This document shows, piece by piece, positions 51,749-60,164 of a stretch of 64,000 bases of DNA. This DNA is from Parapedobacter indicus (GTDB lineage Bacteria > Bacteroidota > Bacteroidia > Sphingobacteriales > Sphingobacteriaceae). The notes below the pieces were generated by a model. The model ran no database searches, was not told the DNA's origin, and worked only from the letters and a program-made list of their open reading frames with translations. How positions within the stretch are numbered: the first letter of the stretch is position 1; every line of letters starts with the position of its first letter. The stretch covers positions 372,001-436,000 of the forward strand of contig NZ_FOQO01000002.1 of NCBI RefSeq assembly GCF_900113765.1, given 5' to 3'. Both the position numbers and the translations under genes were made by a program.

Positions 51749-52488
51749 TGGAGCGTAAGAACTATGCATTAGTAACCGGAGGTTCGCGGGGTATTGGCAG
51801 GGCCATCTGTATAGCGTTGGCCCGCGACCTCAATTATCCGGTATTGATTAACTACCAGTCAAATGCCGAGGCCGCTGAGGAGACCAAGGCAATCATTACC
51901 GCAAACGGTGGTCAAGCCGAGCTGATTCGCTTCGATGTAAGCAATCCGGCGGAAACCCGGGAACAGTTAACCGAATGGAAAGACCGGCATCCCCACGGTC
52001 TGATTGAGGTCATTGTCAACAATGCCGGCATCACACGCGACGGGCTATTCATGTGGATGGAGCCTGACGATTGGAATCAAGTAGTGCAGACCAGCCTAAA
52101 TGGGTTTTATCATGTCACTAAATTTCTGATTCAGGACCTGCTCCGCCACCGGTATGGACGCATCATCAATGTCACCTCGGTATCGGGTGCAAAAGGAACA
52201 GCCGGGCAGACTAATTACTCTGCTGCCAAGGCAGGCCTTATCGGGGCCACCAAGGCACTGGCGCAGGAAGTGGCCAAACGCAATATCACCGTCAATGCGG
52301 TGGCTCCCGGTTTCGTCGAAACCGACATGACCAGCGAATTGGATGAAAAAGAGCTGAAAAAATTAATACCTTTAAACCGTTTTGGAAAAGCCGAGGAGGT
52401 CGCGGATCTGGTATGCTTTCTTGCATCCCGAAAGGCTTCGTACATTACGGGAGAGGTAATCCATATCAACGGTGGAATTTATTCGTGA
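51748..52488 (+). CDS. 3-oxoacyl-ACP reductase (FabG-like SDR)
   Basis: A 246-residue NADPH-dependent ketoreductase that reduces the beta-keto group in each polyene elongation cycle. It shows the cofactor motif TGGSRGIGRAI, NNAG at VIVNNAGITRDG, the catalytic Ser in VTSVSGAKG and YxxxK in TNYSAAKAGLIGATKALAQE, then APGFVETDM. ATG at 51748 overlaps the WG-repeat stop, and the next gene begins directly at 52489, so the genes are tightly coupled. In aryl-polyene clusters the matching enzyme is ApeQ. A housekeeping fabG is not expected inside such a cluster. Confidence 0.92.
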   Translation: MERKNYALVTGGSRGIGRAICIALARDLNYPVLINYQSNAEAAEETKAIITANGGQAELIRFDVSNPAETREQLTEWKDRHPHGLIEVIVNNAGITRDGLFMWMEPDDWNQVVQTSLNGFYHVTKFLIQDLLRHRYGRIINVTSVSGAKGTAGQTNYSAAKAGLIGATKALAQEVAKRNITVNAVAPGFVETDMTSELDEKELKKLIPLNRFGKAEEVADLVCFLASRKASYITGEVIHINGGIYS

Positions 52489-53706
52489 ATGGAACGGCGT
52501 GTAGTTATTTCGGGAATGGGTATTTATTCGTCACTGGGCAAGAACCTCGCCGAAGTGAAGGAATCGCTCTATCTGGGCCGTTCCGGAATTGTTTTCTCAC
52601 CCGATCGCAAAGAATTTGGATACCGATCGGCTCTCACCGGTTTCGTCGAAAAACCTGACCTGGCAAAGGTGCTCTCCCGCAGGCAACGCATCAGCATGGG
52701 AGAGGAAAGTGAATATGCGTACGTGGCGACGCGCGAGGCACTTCAGAACGCTAAAATTGAGGAAGCATTATTTGATGAACAGGTCATCGGTCTGGTATAC
52801 GGCAACGACAGCGTGTCTCAAGCAGTGATGGAATCCATCGATATTGTGCGGCAAAAAAAAGACACCATGCTGGTGGGTTCCGGCGCCATTTTCAAGTCGA
52901 TGAACTCATCGGTCACGATGAACCTTTCCACCATCTATCGCGTGCGTGGCATCAACATGACCATCAGCGCGGCCTGTGCCAGCGGCTCACATGCTATCGG
53001 CCTGGCGTATCTGTTTATCAAACAAGGCTTGCAGGACTGTGTGATCTGCGGAGGAGCCCAAGAAACCAACAAGTATGCGATGGCTAGTTTTGACGGTTTG
53101 GGCGTATTTTCGGACCGCGAAGACCAGCCGACCAGAGCCTCCCGCCCGTTTGACCAAAACCGCAATGGATTAGTTCCGGGTGGCGGTGCAGCTACGTTGG
53201 TTCTCGAAGAATACGAATCGGCTGTCCGACGCGGGGCACCCATCTTAGCGGAGGTACTCAGCTATGGTTTTTCATCGAACGGCGATCACATCTCAACCCC
53301 CAATGTGGAAGGCCCTATACAGGCCATGGAAATGGCTCTACAGCAGGCAGGCCTCGCTCCGGGCGATATCGAATACATCAACGCTCATGCCACGTCTACT
53401 CCCATGGGTGACGCCAATGAGGCCCGTGCATTAACGCAACTGTTCGGCTCGGCTCCCTACATCAGTTCGACTAAATCCATGACGGGGCATGAATGCTGGA
53501 TGGCGGGAACCAGCGAAGTTGTCTATTCGCTGCTCATGGCGCAGCATGGATTTATCGCCCCGAATATCAACCTGGAAGAAGTGGACGAAACCGCCAAGAA
53601 CCTGAGTTTGGTAAAAAATACCATAAACCAAAATTTTAATGTATTTTTGTCAAATTCTTTTGGATTCGGCGGGACAAACTCCGCTTTAATTGTAAAAAAA
53701 CTGTAA
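52489..53706 (+). CDS. beta-ketoacyl-ACP synthase (KAS I/II type) with intact triad
   Basis: A 405-residue condensing enzyme for type II chain elongation. The catalytic triad is complete: Cys163 in ISAACASGSHAIG, His300 in INAHATSTPMGD and His334 in SMTGHECWMAG. The start is an ATG immediately after the ketoreductase stop. It belongs to the FabB/FabF superfamily and is the first of at least four ketosynthase-like genes in this arm (others at 55844, 61862 and 63858, plus the half enzyme at 62994). It likely elongates the aryl polyene chain on the ACP encoded 17 bp downstream; the gene alone does not tell chain length. Confidence 0.92.
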   Translation: MERRVVISGMGIYSSLGKNLAEVKESLYLGRSGIVFSPDRKEFGYRSALTGFVEKPDLAKVLSRRQRISMGEESEYAYVATREALQNAKIEEALFDEQVIGLVYGNDSVSQAVMESIDIVRQKKDTMLVGSGAIFKSMNSSVTMNLSTIYRVRGINMTISAACASGSHAIGLAYLFIKQGLQDCVICGGAQETNKYAMASFDGLGVFSDREDQPTRASRPFDQNRNGLVPGGGAATLVLEEYESAVRRGAPILAEVLSYGFSSNGDHISTPNVEGPIQAMEMALQQAGLAPGDIEYINAHATSTPMGDANEARALTQLFGSAPYISSTKSMTGHECWMAGTSEVVYSLLMAQHGFIAPNINLEEVDETAKNLSLVKNTINQNFNVFLSNSFGFGGTNSALIVKKL

Positions 53707-53722
53707 TAGCGCAGCATTAGCC

Positions 53723-53974
53723 ATGAGCAGGGACGAGATTATTGATACTACCAATACGTTTTTAATCGAAGAATTTGAGGTGGAGTCGGAGGTTATTCAG
53801 CCGGAAGCGAACCTGAAGGAATCGCTTGATCTGGATAGTCTGGACTATGTGGATCTGGTTGTCATTATCGAATCGAATTTTGGCATTAAACTGGAAAGCA
53901 AGGATTTCACCAACGTCCATACCTTTGACGACCTATATGATTTAATCGGCAGTAAGCTGCATGCCATCGCCTAA
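53723..53974 (+). CDS. acyl carrier protein 1
   Basis: An 83-residue acidic carrier protein. The phosphopantetheine attachment serine is Ser39 in LDLDSLDYVDLV, followed by the usual helix IIESNFGIKLESKD. The N-terminus (MSRDEIIDTTNTFLIEEFEV) fits helix 1 of ACPs. It lies between the ketosynthase and the acyltransferase of the cluster, so it probably carries the growing polyene or the dialkylresorcinol precursor chain. A second ACP is encoded at 63607. Confidence 0.93.
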   Translation: MSRDEIIDTTNTFLIEEFEVESEVIQPEANLKESLDLDSLDYVDLVVIIESNFGIKLESKDFTNVHTFDDLYDLIGSKLHAIA

Positions 53975-53983
53975 TCACATCCA

Positions 53984-54850
53984 ATGGCTGAATGGGAAGG
54001 GAAGTCCAGAGGAACCGTTTCCGGTTACCGAATATTTATTTTCCTGATTAAGTACGCGGGGATTAATGTCGCATACCTGCTGTTGGTATTCGTTTCCTTT
54101 TACTACGTGATCTTCTCGCCCCGGCAAACCAAAGCCATCTACCAATATTTCCGCTATCGTCGCCGAAATAACGCCATCCGCAGCCTCGTAAACACCTACC
54201 GGAATTACTTTGTGTTCGGACAAACCATCATTGACAAGGTCGCGATCACCGCAGGGCTGGAGCACAAATACACCTATGAATTTGATGGCATCGACCACAT
54301 CCGGCAGCTGGCCAAAGACAATAGCGCCGGCATCCTCATCAGCGCCCATGTGGGAAATTTTGAGGTATCCCAGTATTTCATGGGGGAATTTGACAAGCAA
54401 ATCCACCTGGTTACGACCGACGAGGAGCAGCGCGCTATCAAATCGTACCTTTCCAGCATCATGGCTACCCCTAGAACGGGCTTTATTGTAGTTAAAGATG
54501 ACTTGTCGCATGTTTTTGCAATCAACCAGGTCATTGAACAAAAGGAAATGATTTGCTTTACGGGCGACCGTTTTGTAGGAGGAAGCAAAACGTTGATGTC
54601 CAAACTCTTCAGCCAGCCGGCCCTTTTTCCGGCGGGCCCCTTCCTGATCAGTTCACGGCTCAGCACTCCCGTGCTTTTTGTCTATGTGATGCGCGAACGA
54701 AACAGGCACTATCACCTTTATGCACGCAAGGCTGTGTTCAATCATCGCGATGCGCAGTCGTTGCTAGAAGCGTTCACGCAAAGCATCGAACAAATTTTAG
54801 CAAAATATCCTTTGCAATGGTTTAATTATTACGATTTTTGGAAAGCTTGA
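53984..54850 (+). CDS. lysophospholipid-type acyltransferase (LpxL/HtrB-like)
   Basis: A 288-residue membrane-bound acyltransferase of the LPLAT fold. An N-terminal membrane helix (YAGINVAYLLLVFVSFYYVI) is followed by the catalytic HX4E motif in ISAHVGNFEVSQYF, with FTGDRFVGGSKTLMSKLFSQ as the substrate-binding block and RYHLYARKAV-like strands. Such enzymes occur in nearly all aryl-polyene and flexirubin clusters, where they are thought to attach the polyene acyl group to a membrane lipid head group or to a resorcinol. The start is ATG at 53984, 9 bp after the ACP stop. The acceptor is not known from the sequence. Confidence 0.85.
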   Translation: MAEWEGKSRGTVSGYRIFIFLIKYAGINVAYLLLVFVSFYYVIFSPRQTKAIYQYFRYRRRNNAIRSLVNTYRNYFVFGQTIIDKVAITAGLEHKYTYEFDGIDHIRQLAKDNSAGILISAHVGNFEVSQYFMGEFDKQIHLVTTDEEQRAIKSYLSSIMATPRTGFIVVKDDLSHVFAINQVIEQKEMICFTGDRFVGGSKTLMSKLFSQPALFPAGPFLISSRLSTPVLFVYVMRERNRHYHLYARKAVFNHRDAQSLLEAFTQSIEQILAKYPLQWFNYYDFWKA

Positions 54851-54911
54851 AAAAAGTCGGGAAGTCCAAAGCTGACTGCTGATAGCCAAAGCCGATGTCA
54901 AGAATCAAGAA

Positions 54912-55844
54912 ATGAAAAAAGTCTTAGTCGTATACTATACCCAAACCGGGCAGCAAAAGAAAATCCTGGATCACTTATTAGCTCCATTGGCGGATGACCC
55001 TGAGGTAAGGCTTTCCTATCATCGGATACAACCGGTTGTCGACTATGCTTTTCCTTGGGACGGCATCCGTTTTTTCGATGCCTTTCCCGAATCATTCCTG
55101 CAGATTCCTTGTGCACTGGAGCCAATCGACCAAGAGGTTCTTCAGGAAGATTATGATCTGATCGTTTTGGGCTATCAGGTGTGGTACCTCTCCCCTTCCA
55201 TTCCTTTTAACTCGTTTCTGAAGAGCGACGAAGCGAAGGTATTGCTAAACGGTAAACCGGTGGTGACAATCATCAACTGCCGCAATATGTGGGTCATGGC
55301 ACAGGAAAAAGTAAAAAGGGCGCTGCACGAAGTCGGCGCCAATCTTGTAGGAAACGTTGCACGGGTAGACCGCCACCTCAACCACATCAGTGTCATTACC
55401 ATTGTGCACTGGATGATGAAGGGCCGAAAAGATTCCTATTTGGGGCTATTTCCCAAACCCGGGGTTTCCGACAGGGATATCCATGAATCTCGCAAATTTG
55501 GTACTACCTTGCTGCCGCATCTCCGGTGTGCTGATTACACTTCGCTGCAGTCCGAATGGGTCAAACAGGAGGGTGTCCGCATCAAACCGGTACTCGTCTT
55601 TACCGATAAGCGGGCCAACATGTTATTTGCCAAATGGGCCAAACTCATCCGGAGTAAGGGCTTGCCCGGTGCTAAATCGCGCAAACCCTGGCTCAAAGCC
55701 TTCAACTATTATTTGCTTTTTGCGATATGGGTACTCGCCCCTATCGTGACTTTATTATTTTTAATACTACATTTGCCGTTTCTTTCCCTTGTTCGGAAAG
55801 AAACAAAGTACTATCAGTCGATTCAATTAAAAATGCCCAGGTAA
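54912..55844 (+). CDS. darA: dialkylresorcinol-condensing enzyme DarA
   Basis: A 310-residue protein that matches DarA, the partner of the ketosynthase DarB in dialkylresorcinol formation. The N-terminus has a flavodoxin-like opening (KKVLVVYYTQTGQQKKIL), followed by DYDLIVLGYQVWYLSPSIPF and VTIINCRNMWVMAQEKVKRA, which fit a flavodoxin-like core. Near the C-terminus there is a strong hydrophobic stretch (FAIWVLAPIVTLLFLILHLP), so the enzyme is probably anchored in the inner membrane. It overlaps DarB by 1 base (TAATG), so the two are made together. In the known pathway DarA cyclises and aromatises the condensed acyl chains together with DarB. Confidence 0.88.
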   Translation: MKKVLVVYYTQTGQQKKILDHLLAPLADDPEVRLSYHRIQPVVDYAFPWDGIRFFDAFPESFLQIPCALEPIDQEVLQEDYDLIVLGYQVWYLSPSIPFNSFLKSDEAKVLLNGKPVVTIINCRNMWVMAQEKVKRALHEVGANLVGNVARVDRHLNHISVITIVHWMMKGRKDSYLGLFPKPGVSDRDIHESRKFGTTLLPHLRCADYTSLQSEWVKQEGVRIKPVLVFTDKRANMLFAKWAKLIRSKGLPGAKSRKPWLKAFNYYLLFAIWVLAPIVTLLFLILHLPFLSLVRKETKYYQSIQLKMPR

Positions 55845-56980
55845 TGCCAAAGGTATACATTAATGCGATAGCGAAGTTCTTACCGAATGACCCTGTTCCC
55901 AACGAACGCATGGAGCAGGTACTGGGTGTGGTGAACGGTGTTCCCTCCCGAGCACGTTCCATCGTACTCCGCAATAACCGGATTACATCCCGCTATTATG
56001 CGATCGGAAAGGATGGGCAACCTACACACAATAATGCGGAACTGACCGTACAGGCCATCAACCAATTGATGGAACAATCTGGTACGGACAAAAGGGAGAT
56101 CGATATCCTTTCCTGTGGCACTTCGACACCCGATCAATTGCTTCCCTCGCACGCCAGCATGGTACACGGATTATGGCAAAATAAGCCCATGGAGCTCAAT
56201 TCTGCTTCGGGCATCTGCACGTCAGGCATCAACGCGCTCAAATACGCGTACATGGCGCTCGCCACCGGAAGTGCCCGGCAAGCGGTCTGCACCGGTTCCG
56301 AGCGGGTTTCATCGTGGTTACGGGCAGACAAGTTTATCAACGAATCCGAGCGGCTTGCCGCCCTCGAACAAAACCCCATCATTGCCTTCGAAAAAGACTT
56401 CCTCCGCTGGATGCTGTCTGATGGGGCTGCGGCTATGTTGTTGACTACCCAACCGCTGTCATCAGGCACCTCGCTTGCCATCCATTGGATTGAAGGTATT
56501 TCCTACGCCCATGAACTGGAACCCTGCATGTACGCGGGGGCTACCAAGGTCGATGGAAAGCTTTTAGCCTGGAGCGACTCTGCTCCAAATGAGTGGCTCT
56601 CGTCGTCCATCTTTGCAATCAAACAGGATATCAAATTGCTCGAAGCCTATGTGATTCCCAAAGGTGTGCAAAGCATACAGGAAGTATTGCGCCGCCATCA
56701 CGTGGACGCACGCGATATCGACTACTTTCTTCCGCACATCTCATCCTATTTCTTCAAAGATCGATTATCGGAAGCCTTCATCAAAGCTGGCATCGACATT
56801 CCCGAAGAAAAATGGTTTATCAACCTGCATCATATTGGCAATGTAGGCTCGGCTTCCAGTTATATCCAATTGGAAGAGCTTTTCAACAGAAAAACGCTTC
56901 AGCGTGGAGAAAAAATACTGCTGTCCGTACCGGAAAGCGGAAGATTTTCTTATGTTTACGCACTGTTGGAAGTAACCTAA
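55844..56980 (+). CDS. darB: dialkylresorcinol ketosynthase DarB (KAS III type)
   Basis: A 378-residue thiolase-fold enzyme that joins a beta-ketoacyl-ACP and an acyl-ACP for dialkylresorcinol synthesis. The active-site Cys125 is in NSASGICTSGINALK, the His in YFLPHISSYFF and the Asn in NLHHIGNVGSASSY. ATG at 55844 overlaps the DarA stop; the open frame reaches back to 55727 inside DarA and is not used. The pair DarA/DarB is a diagnostic marker for dialkylresorcinol and flexirubin clusters, and gives this window its strongest pathway call. Confidence 0.9.
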   Translation: MPKVYINAIAKFLPNDPVPNERMEQVLGVVNGVPSRARSIVLRNNRITSRYYAIGKDGQPTHNNAELTVQAINQLMEQSGTDKREIDILSCGTSTPDQLLPSHASMVHGLWQNKPMELNSASGICTSGINALKYAYMALATGSARQAVCTGSERVSSWLRADKFINESERLAALEQNPIIAFEKDFLRWMLSDGAAAMLLTTQPLSSGTSLAIHWIEGISYAHELEPCMYAGATKVDGKLLAWSDSAPNEWLSSSIFAIKQDIKLLEAYVIPKGVQSIQEVLRRHHVDARDIDYFLPHISSYFFKDRLSEAFIKAGIDIPEEKWFINLHHIGNVGSASSYIQLEELFNRKTLQRGEKILLSVPESGRFSYVYALLEVT

Positions 56981-56984
56981 TGAT

Positions 56985-57422
56985 ATGAGCCTGATTTCAT
57001 CACAAGAGGCAATCTGTAAATTGATACCGCAACAACCGCCGTTTGTATTGGTTGACAAGCTCCTCGAATACGGAGATGATTACATTGTCTCCGGTTTTGA
57101 AATCCCCAAAGCGCATGTATTGGTAAACCGCGATGGCTTTTTGACGGAGGCCGGGGTGGTTGAACATTTTGCCCAAACCATCGCTCTGCACCAGGGATAC
57201 GATTATTTTCTACGCGGAATGGATCCTCCGGTCGGCTATATCGGCTCCATCCGGGATTTTGAAATCGTCCGGCTGCCCAGTAGCGGCACTGAGCTTCGCA
57301 CCCATATCCAGATTTTACAACGTCTGTTTGGCGTTACACTGGTTCGCGGGGAAGTCAGATTGCGCGAACAGATGATCGCTGTCGGCGAAATGCGAACCGT
57401 TATAGCCAAAGACCTTGAATAA
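56985..57422 (+). CDS. hotdog-fold 3-hydroxyacyl-ACP dehydratase-like protein (ApeP/FabZ-like) 1
   Basis: A 145-residue hotdog protein, probably part of the dehydratase that makes the double bonds of the polyene. The opening LIPQQPPFVLVDKLLEYGDD is typical of FabZ-like hotdogs, and GVVEHFAQTIALHQGYDYF corresponds to the central helix with its conserved Glu. The FabZ catalytic His of the HFPGxP motif is replaced by LVNRDGFLTEAG. This fits the ApeP group from aryl-polyene clusters, in which a pair of hotdog proteins forms the active unit. It overlaps the next dehydratase-like gene by 8 bases. Confidence 0.8.
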   Translation: MSLISSQEAICKLIPQQPPFVLVDKLLEYGDDYIVSGFEIPKAHVLVNRDGFLTEAGVVEHFAQTIALHQGYDYFLRGMDPPVGYIGSIRDFEIVRLPSSGTELRTHIQILQRLFGVTLVRGEVRLREQMIAVGEMRTVIAKDLE

Positions 57423-57879
57423 GCACGCTTCATTCCCGGATATTGAAGAACTCATCCCCCATCGGCCACCGATGGTGATGGTCGATCGTGTCGTGACCGT
57501 AGACGGCTTCAAAACGGAGACCAGTTTTGTGGTACGCCCCGACTGTTTGTTTGTACAGAACGGAACGTTGTCCGAGATGGGAATGCTGGAAAACCTTGCC
57601 CAGACCAGTTTCATTTTTCTAAACTATTTTTTCATTCGACCAAACGAAGTCCTATGGGATAAAGAAAAAGACAACTTGGGTGTGATCAGTACCATCCTCG
57701 ACCTGGAAGTCCAGAAGTTGCCCAACGTAGGGGATCAACTGCTGACCTGCACGCACACCGAGCTTGTTTTTACCTCAGATTTTTTGAAAATTTGCAACAT
57801 TCAGGGCCGGGTTTCGGTAAATGGCGAAACGGCCTTGCAAGCATCCATGAAAATGCTCCTGCAAACGGAGGACCAGTGA
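57415..57879 (+). CDS. hotdog-fold 3-hydroxyacyl-ACP dehydratase-like protein (ApeP/FabZ-like) 2
   Basis: A 154-residue hotdog protein with the FabZ-like opening IEELIPHRPPMVMVDRVVTV and the central helix MGMLENLAQTSFIFLNYFFI with its Glu. As in the first copy, the HFP histidine is absent (LFVQNGTLSEMG). The only sensible start is TTG at 57415, inside the end of the previous gene; the first internal ATG would remove the conserved N-terminus. The overlap and shared fold suggest a heterodimer of the two proteins. Which of the two carries out the dehydration, if either alone does, is open. Confidence 0.8.
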   Translation: MNKHASFPDIEELIPHRPPMVMVDRVVTVDGFKTETSFVVRPDCLFVQNGTLSEMGMLENLAQTSFIFLNYFFIRPNEVLWDKEKDNLGVISTILDLEVQKLPNVGDQLLTCTHTELVFTSDFLKICNIQGRVSVNGETALQASMKMLLQTEDQ

Positions 57880-57886
57880 GGGATAC

Positions 57887-58372
57887 ATGAAACCTGCCAT
57901 GTCAGCGCCTGACACAAAAGGCGATGAAAATGCAGGTTCCATGAGGCCACTAAGGATAAATTATATTCGAGTGAAAAAAAACGAAGTACCTCAAGATGAA
58001 GGGAGCCTGGCAAAGAAAAATGTCCATGAGCTCTGCTATGCCGTTGATGAAAATGGCCGCTACACCACCGTCCCAAGTCGTGGATGGGAAGTCAAGACAT
58101 TGGCCCTTAACGAATCACTTGAACTGATCGAAGAACGAATCGCTGCCACCAAAAGTGCTGTCATCGCCGGAGAACTTAGCCCGATCGCCTATTTCATGGA
58201 GCTAAACCGAATGGATATCCCACTACTGGCCAGTTACGTGGGGATACATCGTTGGTTTGTCAAACGGCATTTTCACCCGAAGCGCTTCCAAAAATTGAAC
58301 AAAAAAACGCTCCGAAAATACGCAGATGTCTTTGGCATCACCGTTGAAAAATTAACGTCGGGCGTCTGCTAA
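57887..58372 (+). CDS. protein of unknown function with C-terminal helix-turn-helix-like region
   Basis: A 161-residue protein without a leader. Residues 60-110 form helices (LALNESLELIEERIAATKSA). The C-terminal part (PLLASYVGIHRWFVKRHFHP, KRFQKLNKKTLRKYADVFGI, TVEKL) looks like an Xre-type helix-turn-helix, with YVGIHRWFVKRHF as the recognition part and many Lys and Arg. No enzyme motif is seen. It lies 8 bp after the dehydratase gene and 9 bp before the BtrH-like gene, inside the operon. It could regulate the cluster or be a scaffold; I cannot assign a function. Confidence 0.65.
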   Translation: MKPAMSAPDTKGDENAGSMRPLRINYIRVKKNEVPQDEGSLAKKNVHELCYAVDENGRYTTVPSRGWEVKTLALNESLELIEERIAATKSAVIAGELSPIAYFMELNRMDIPLLASYVGIHRWFVKRHFHPKRFQKLNKKTLRKYADVFGITVEKLTSGVC

Positions 58373-58380
58373 GACAACAC

Positions 58381-59376
58381 ATGGATATCAATTTTGAACA
58401 TCAACAATCTGCCCATTGCGAAAATGGGGTAGCTTCAAATTTACTGAGGCATCGGGGCATGATCCTATCCGAACCAATGGTCTTCGGTATCGGTAGCGGT
58501 CTGTTCTTCGTATATCTTCCATTTATCAAAGTCAATTTTGCCCCTGGTTTCAGCTACCGGCCGATGCCGGGAAAGATTTTCAGGAAATTAGCCAAACGGC
58601 TCGGAATCGGGGTCAAACACCAACGATTTTCATCGCCGGAAAAGGCAAAGGCTGTCCTGGATGAAAAATTGAAACAGGGCATTCCGGTGGGTTTGCAGGT
58701 AGGCGTTTACCACCTCACCTATTTTCCGGACGAATACCGTTTTCATTTCAACGCGCACAACCTGGTCGTGTACGGCAAGGAAGCCGACGAATACTTGGTC
58801 AGCGATCCGGTGATGGATTACACCACACGGTTAACCGAAGAGGAATTGCAACGCGTTCGCTTTGCCAAGGGAGCGCTCCCCCCAAAAGGGCACCTCTATT
58901 ACCTGGAGCGGCTGCCCACAGACTACGATCTTGAAAGGGCCATCAAAAAGGGAATCCGTCAAACATGTAACGACATGCTGGCACCTGTTCCCATCGTGGG
59001 TGTGCGTGCCATGAAATGGGTAGCTGCCAACATCCGTAAGTGGCCAAAAACCATTGGCATCAAAAAGACCAACCATTACCTCGGCCAGCTCGTGCGTATG
59101 CAGGAAGAAATCGGTACGGGCGGCGGCGGGTTCCGCTTTATTTATGCTGCATTCCTTCAAGAGGCGGGCACGTTGCTTACCAATCCGGCACTGATCCAGC
59201 GGTCGGAAGAAATGACCGCTATCGGCGACGCGTGGCGTGATTTTGCATTGGATATTTCACGTATCTACAAAAACCGAAAATCCGGCAGCGATGTTTATGA
59301 AAAACTCTCCGATAAATTGCTGAGTCTCGCCCAACGGGAAAAAGAGTTCTTTATGCGATTGAAAAAGGATGTTTAG
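58381..59376 (+). CDS. BtrH N-terminal-domain acyltransferase (ACP-dependent)
   Basis: A 331-residue protein with the BtrH N-terminal domain followed by a DUF4872-type helical domain. The likely nucleophile is Cys13 in QSAHCENGVASNLLRHRG, with the partner His in FHFNAHNLVVYGKEADEYLV and Asp in VSDPVMDYTTR, as in a papain-like fold. BtrH moves an acyl group from an ACP to an amine in butirosin synthesis. In this cluster an equivalent step is needed to join the polyene acyl-ACP to the hydroxyl of the dialkylresorcinol, so this is a good candidate for the flexirubin ester-forming enzyme. That role is an inference. Confidence 0.82.
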   Translation: MDINFEHQQSAHCENGVASNLLRHRGMILSEPMVFGIGSGLFFVYLPFIKVNFAPGFSYRPMPGKIFRKLAKRLGIGVKHQRFSSPEKAKAVLDEKLKQGIPVGLQVGVYHLTYFPDEYRFHFNAHNLVVYGKEADEYLVSDPVMDYTTRLTEEELQRVRFAKGALPPKGHLYYLERLPTDYDLERAIKKGIRQTCNDMLAPVPIVGVRAMKWVAANIRKWPKTIGIKKTNHYLGQLVRMQEEIGTGGGGFRFIYAAFLQEAGTLLTNPALIQRSEEMTAIGDAWRDFALDISRIYKNRKSGSDVYEKLSDKLLSLAQREKEFFMRLKKDV

Positions 59377-59411
59377 TGGACCAATTCAACAACTTTCCTT
59401 ATTTTCGTCCC

Positions 59412-60164
59412 ATGGAGGAAATCATCCGTGTATACCAACTGTCCAAACGATATGCGGGAAGTGACCGGTATGCATTGAAAGATTTATCGCTTTCTATCAA
59501 GCAAGGTGAGATTTTCGGTCTACTTGGTCCTAACGGAGCAGGCAAGACTACATTGATTTCTACCCTGTGCGGCATGATTAAACCCACATCCGGAGAATTG
59601 TGGTTTAAAAACCTTAATTATCGGCAACATCGGCGAAAGATACAGCAGCAAATCGGTGTAGTCCCCCAGGAATATGCGCTCTACCCGACGCTCACCGCAG
59701 CTGAAAACCTCTATTACTTTGGGAGCCTTTACGGCCTTCCTGCGGCAACCTTAAAACAAGATGTTGCCCACGGATTGGAACGTGTAGGCTTAGCGGATTT
59801 TGCCCAAAAACCCATCAAAACATTTTCCGGCGGTATGCAGCGACGGGTCAACCTGTTGGCAGGCATCCTGCACCGGCCGAATGTATTATTTTTGGATGAG
59901 CCTACCGTGGGCGTGGATGTACATTCGAAGGAAGTGATCATGGCATTATTGCAAGAACTCCATGAACAGGGAACAACGATTATTTACAGTTCGCATCACC
60001 TCAACGAGGCTCAGCATTTTTGCACCAAGATCGCTATCATTGACGAAGGGAGTATCATTGTTGAGGGTAAGCCGCAACAGCTGATCGAATCCGTATCGGG
60101 TGCAACCACATTGGAAAATGTTTTTATCCATCTTACGGGAAGCCAACTCAGGGATTATGCGTAA
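59412..60164 (+). CDS. ABC transporter ATP-binding protein
   Basis: A 250-residue ATPase of the ABC-2 exporter type. Walker A is GPNGAGKT at residues 39-46, the signature is KTFSGGMQRRVNLLAGIL, Walker B is VLFLDEPTVGVD, and the switch His is in IYSSHHLNEAQ. ATG at 59412 (MEEIIRVYQLSKRY) fits the family; a GTG at 59376 that overlaps the BtrH-like stop would add 12 residues. It overlaps the permease gene by 8 bases. The pair probably exports the finished pigment or a precursor to the outer membrane side. Confidence 0.92.
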   Translation: MEEIIRVYQLSKRYAGSDRYALKDLSLSIKQGEIFGLLGPNGAGKTTLISTLCGMIKPTSGELWFKNLNYRQHRRKIQQQIGVVPQEYALYPTLTAAENLYYFGSLYGLPAATLKQDVAHGLERVGLADFAQKPIKTFSGGMQRRVNLLAGILHRPNVLFLDEPTVGVDVHSKEVIMALLQELHEQGTTIIYSSHHLNEAQHFCTKIAIIDEGSIIVEGKPQQLIESVSGATTLENVFIHLTGSQLRDYA

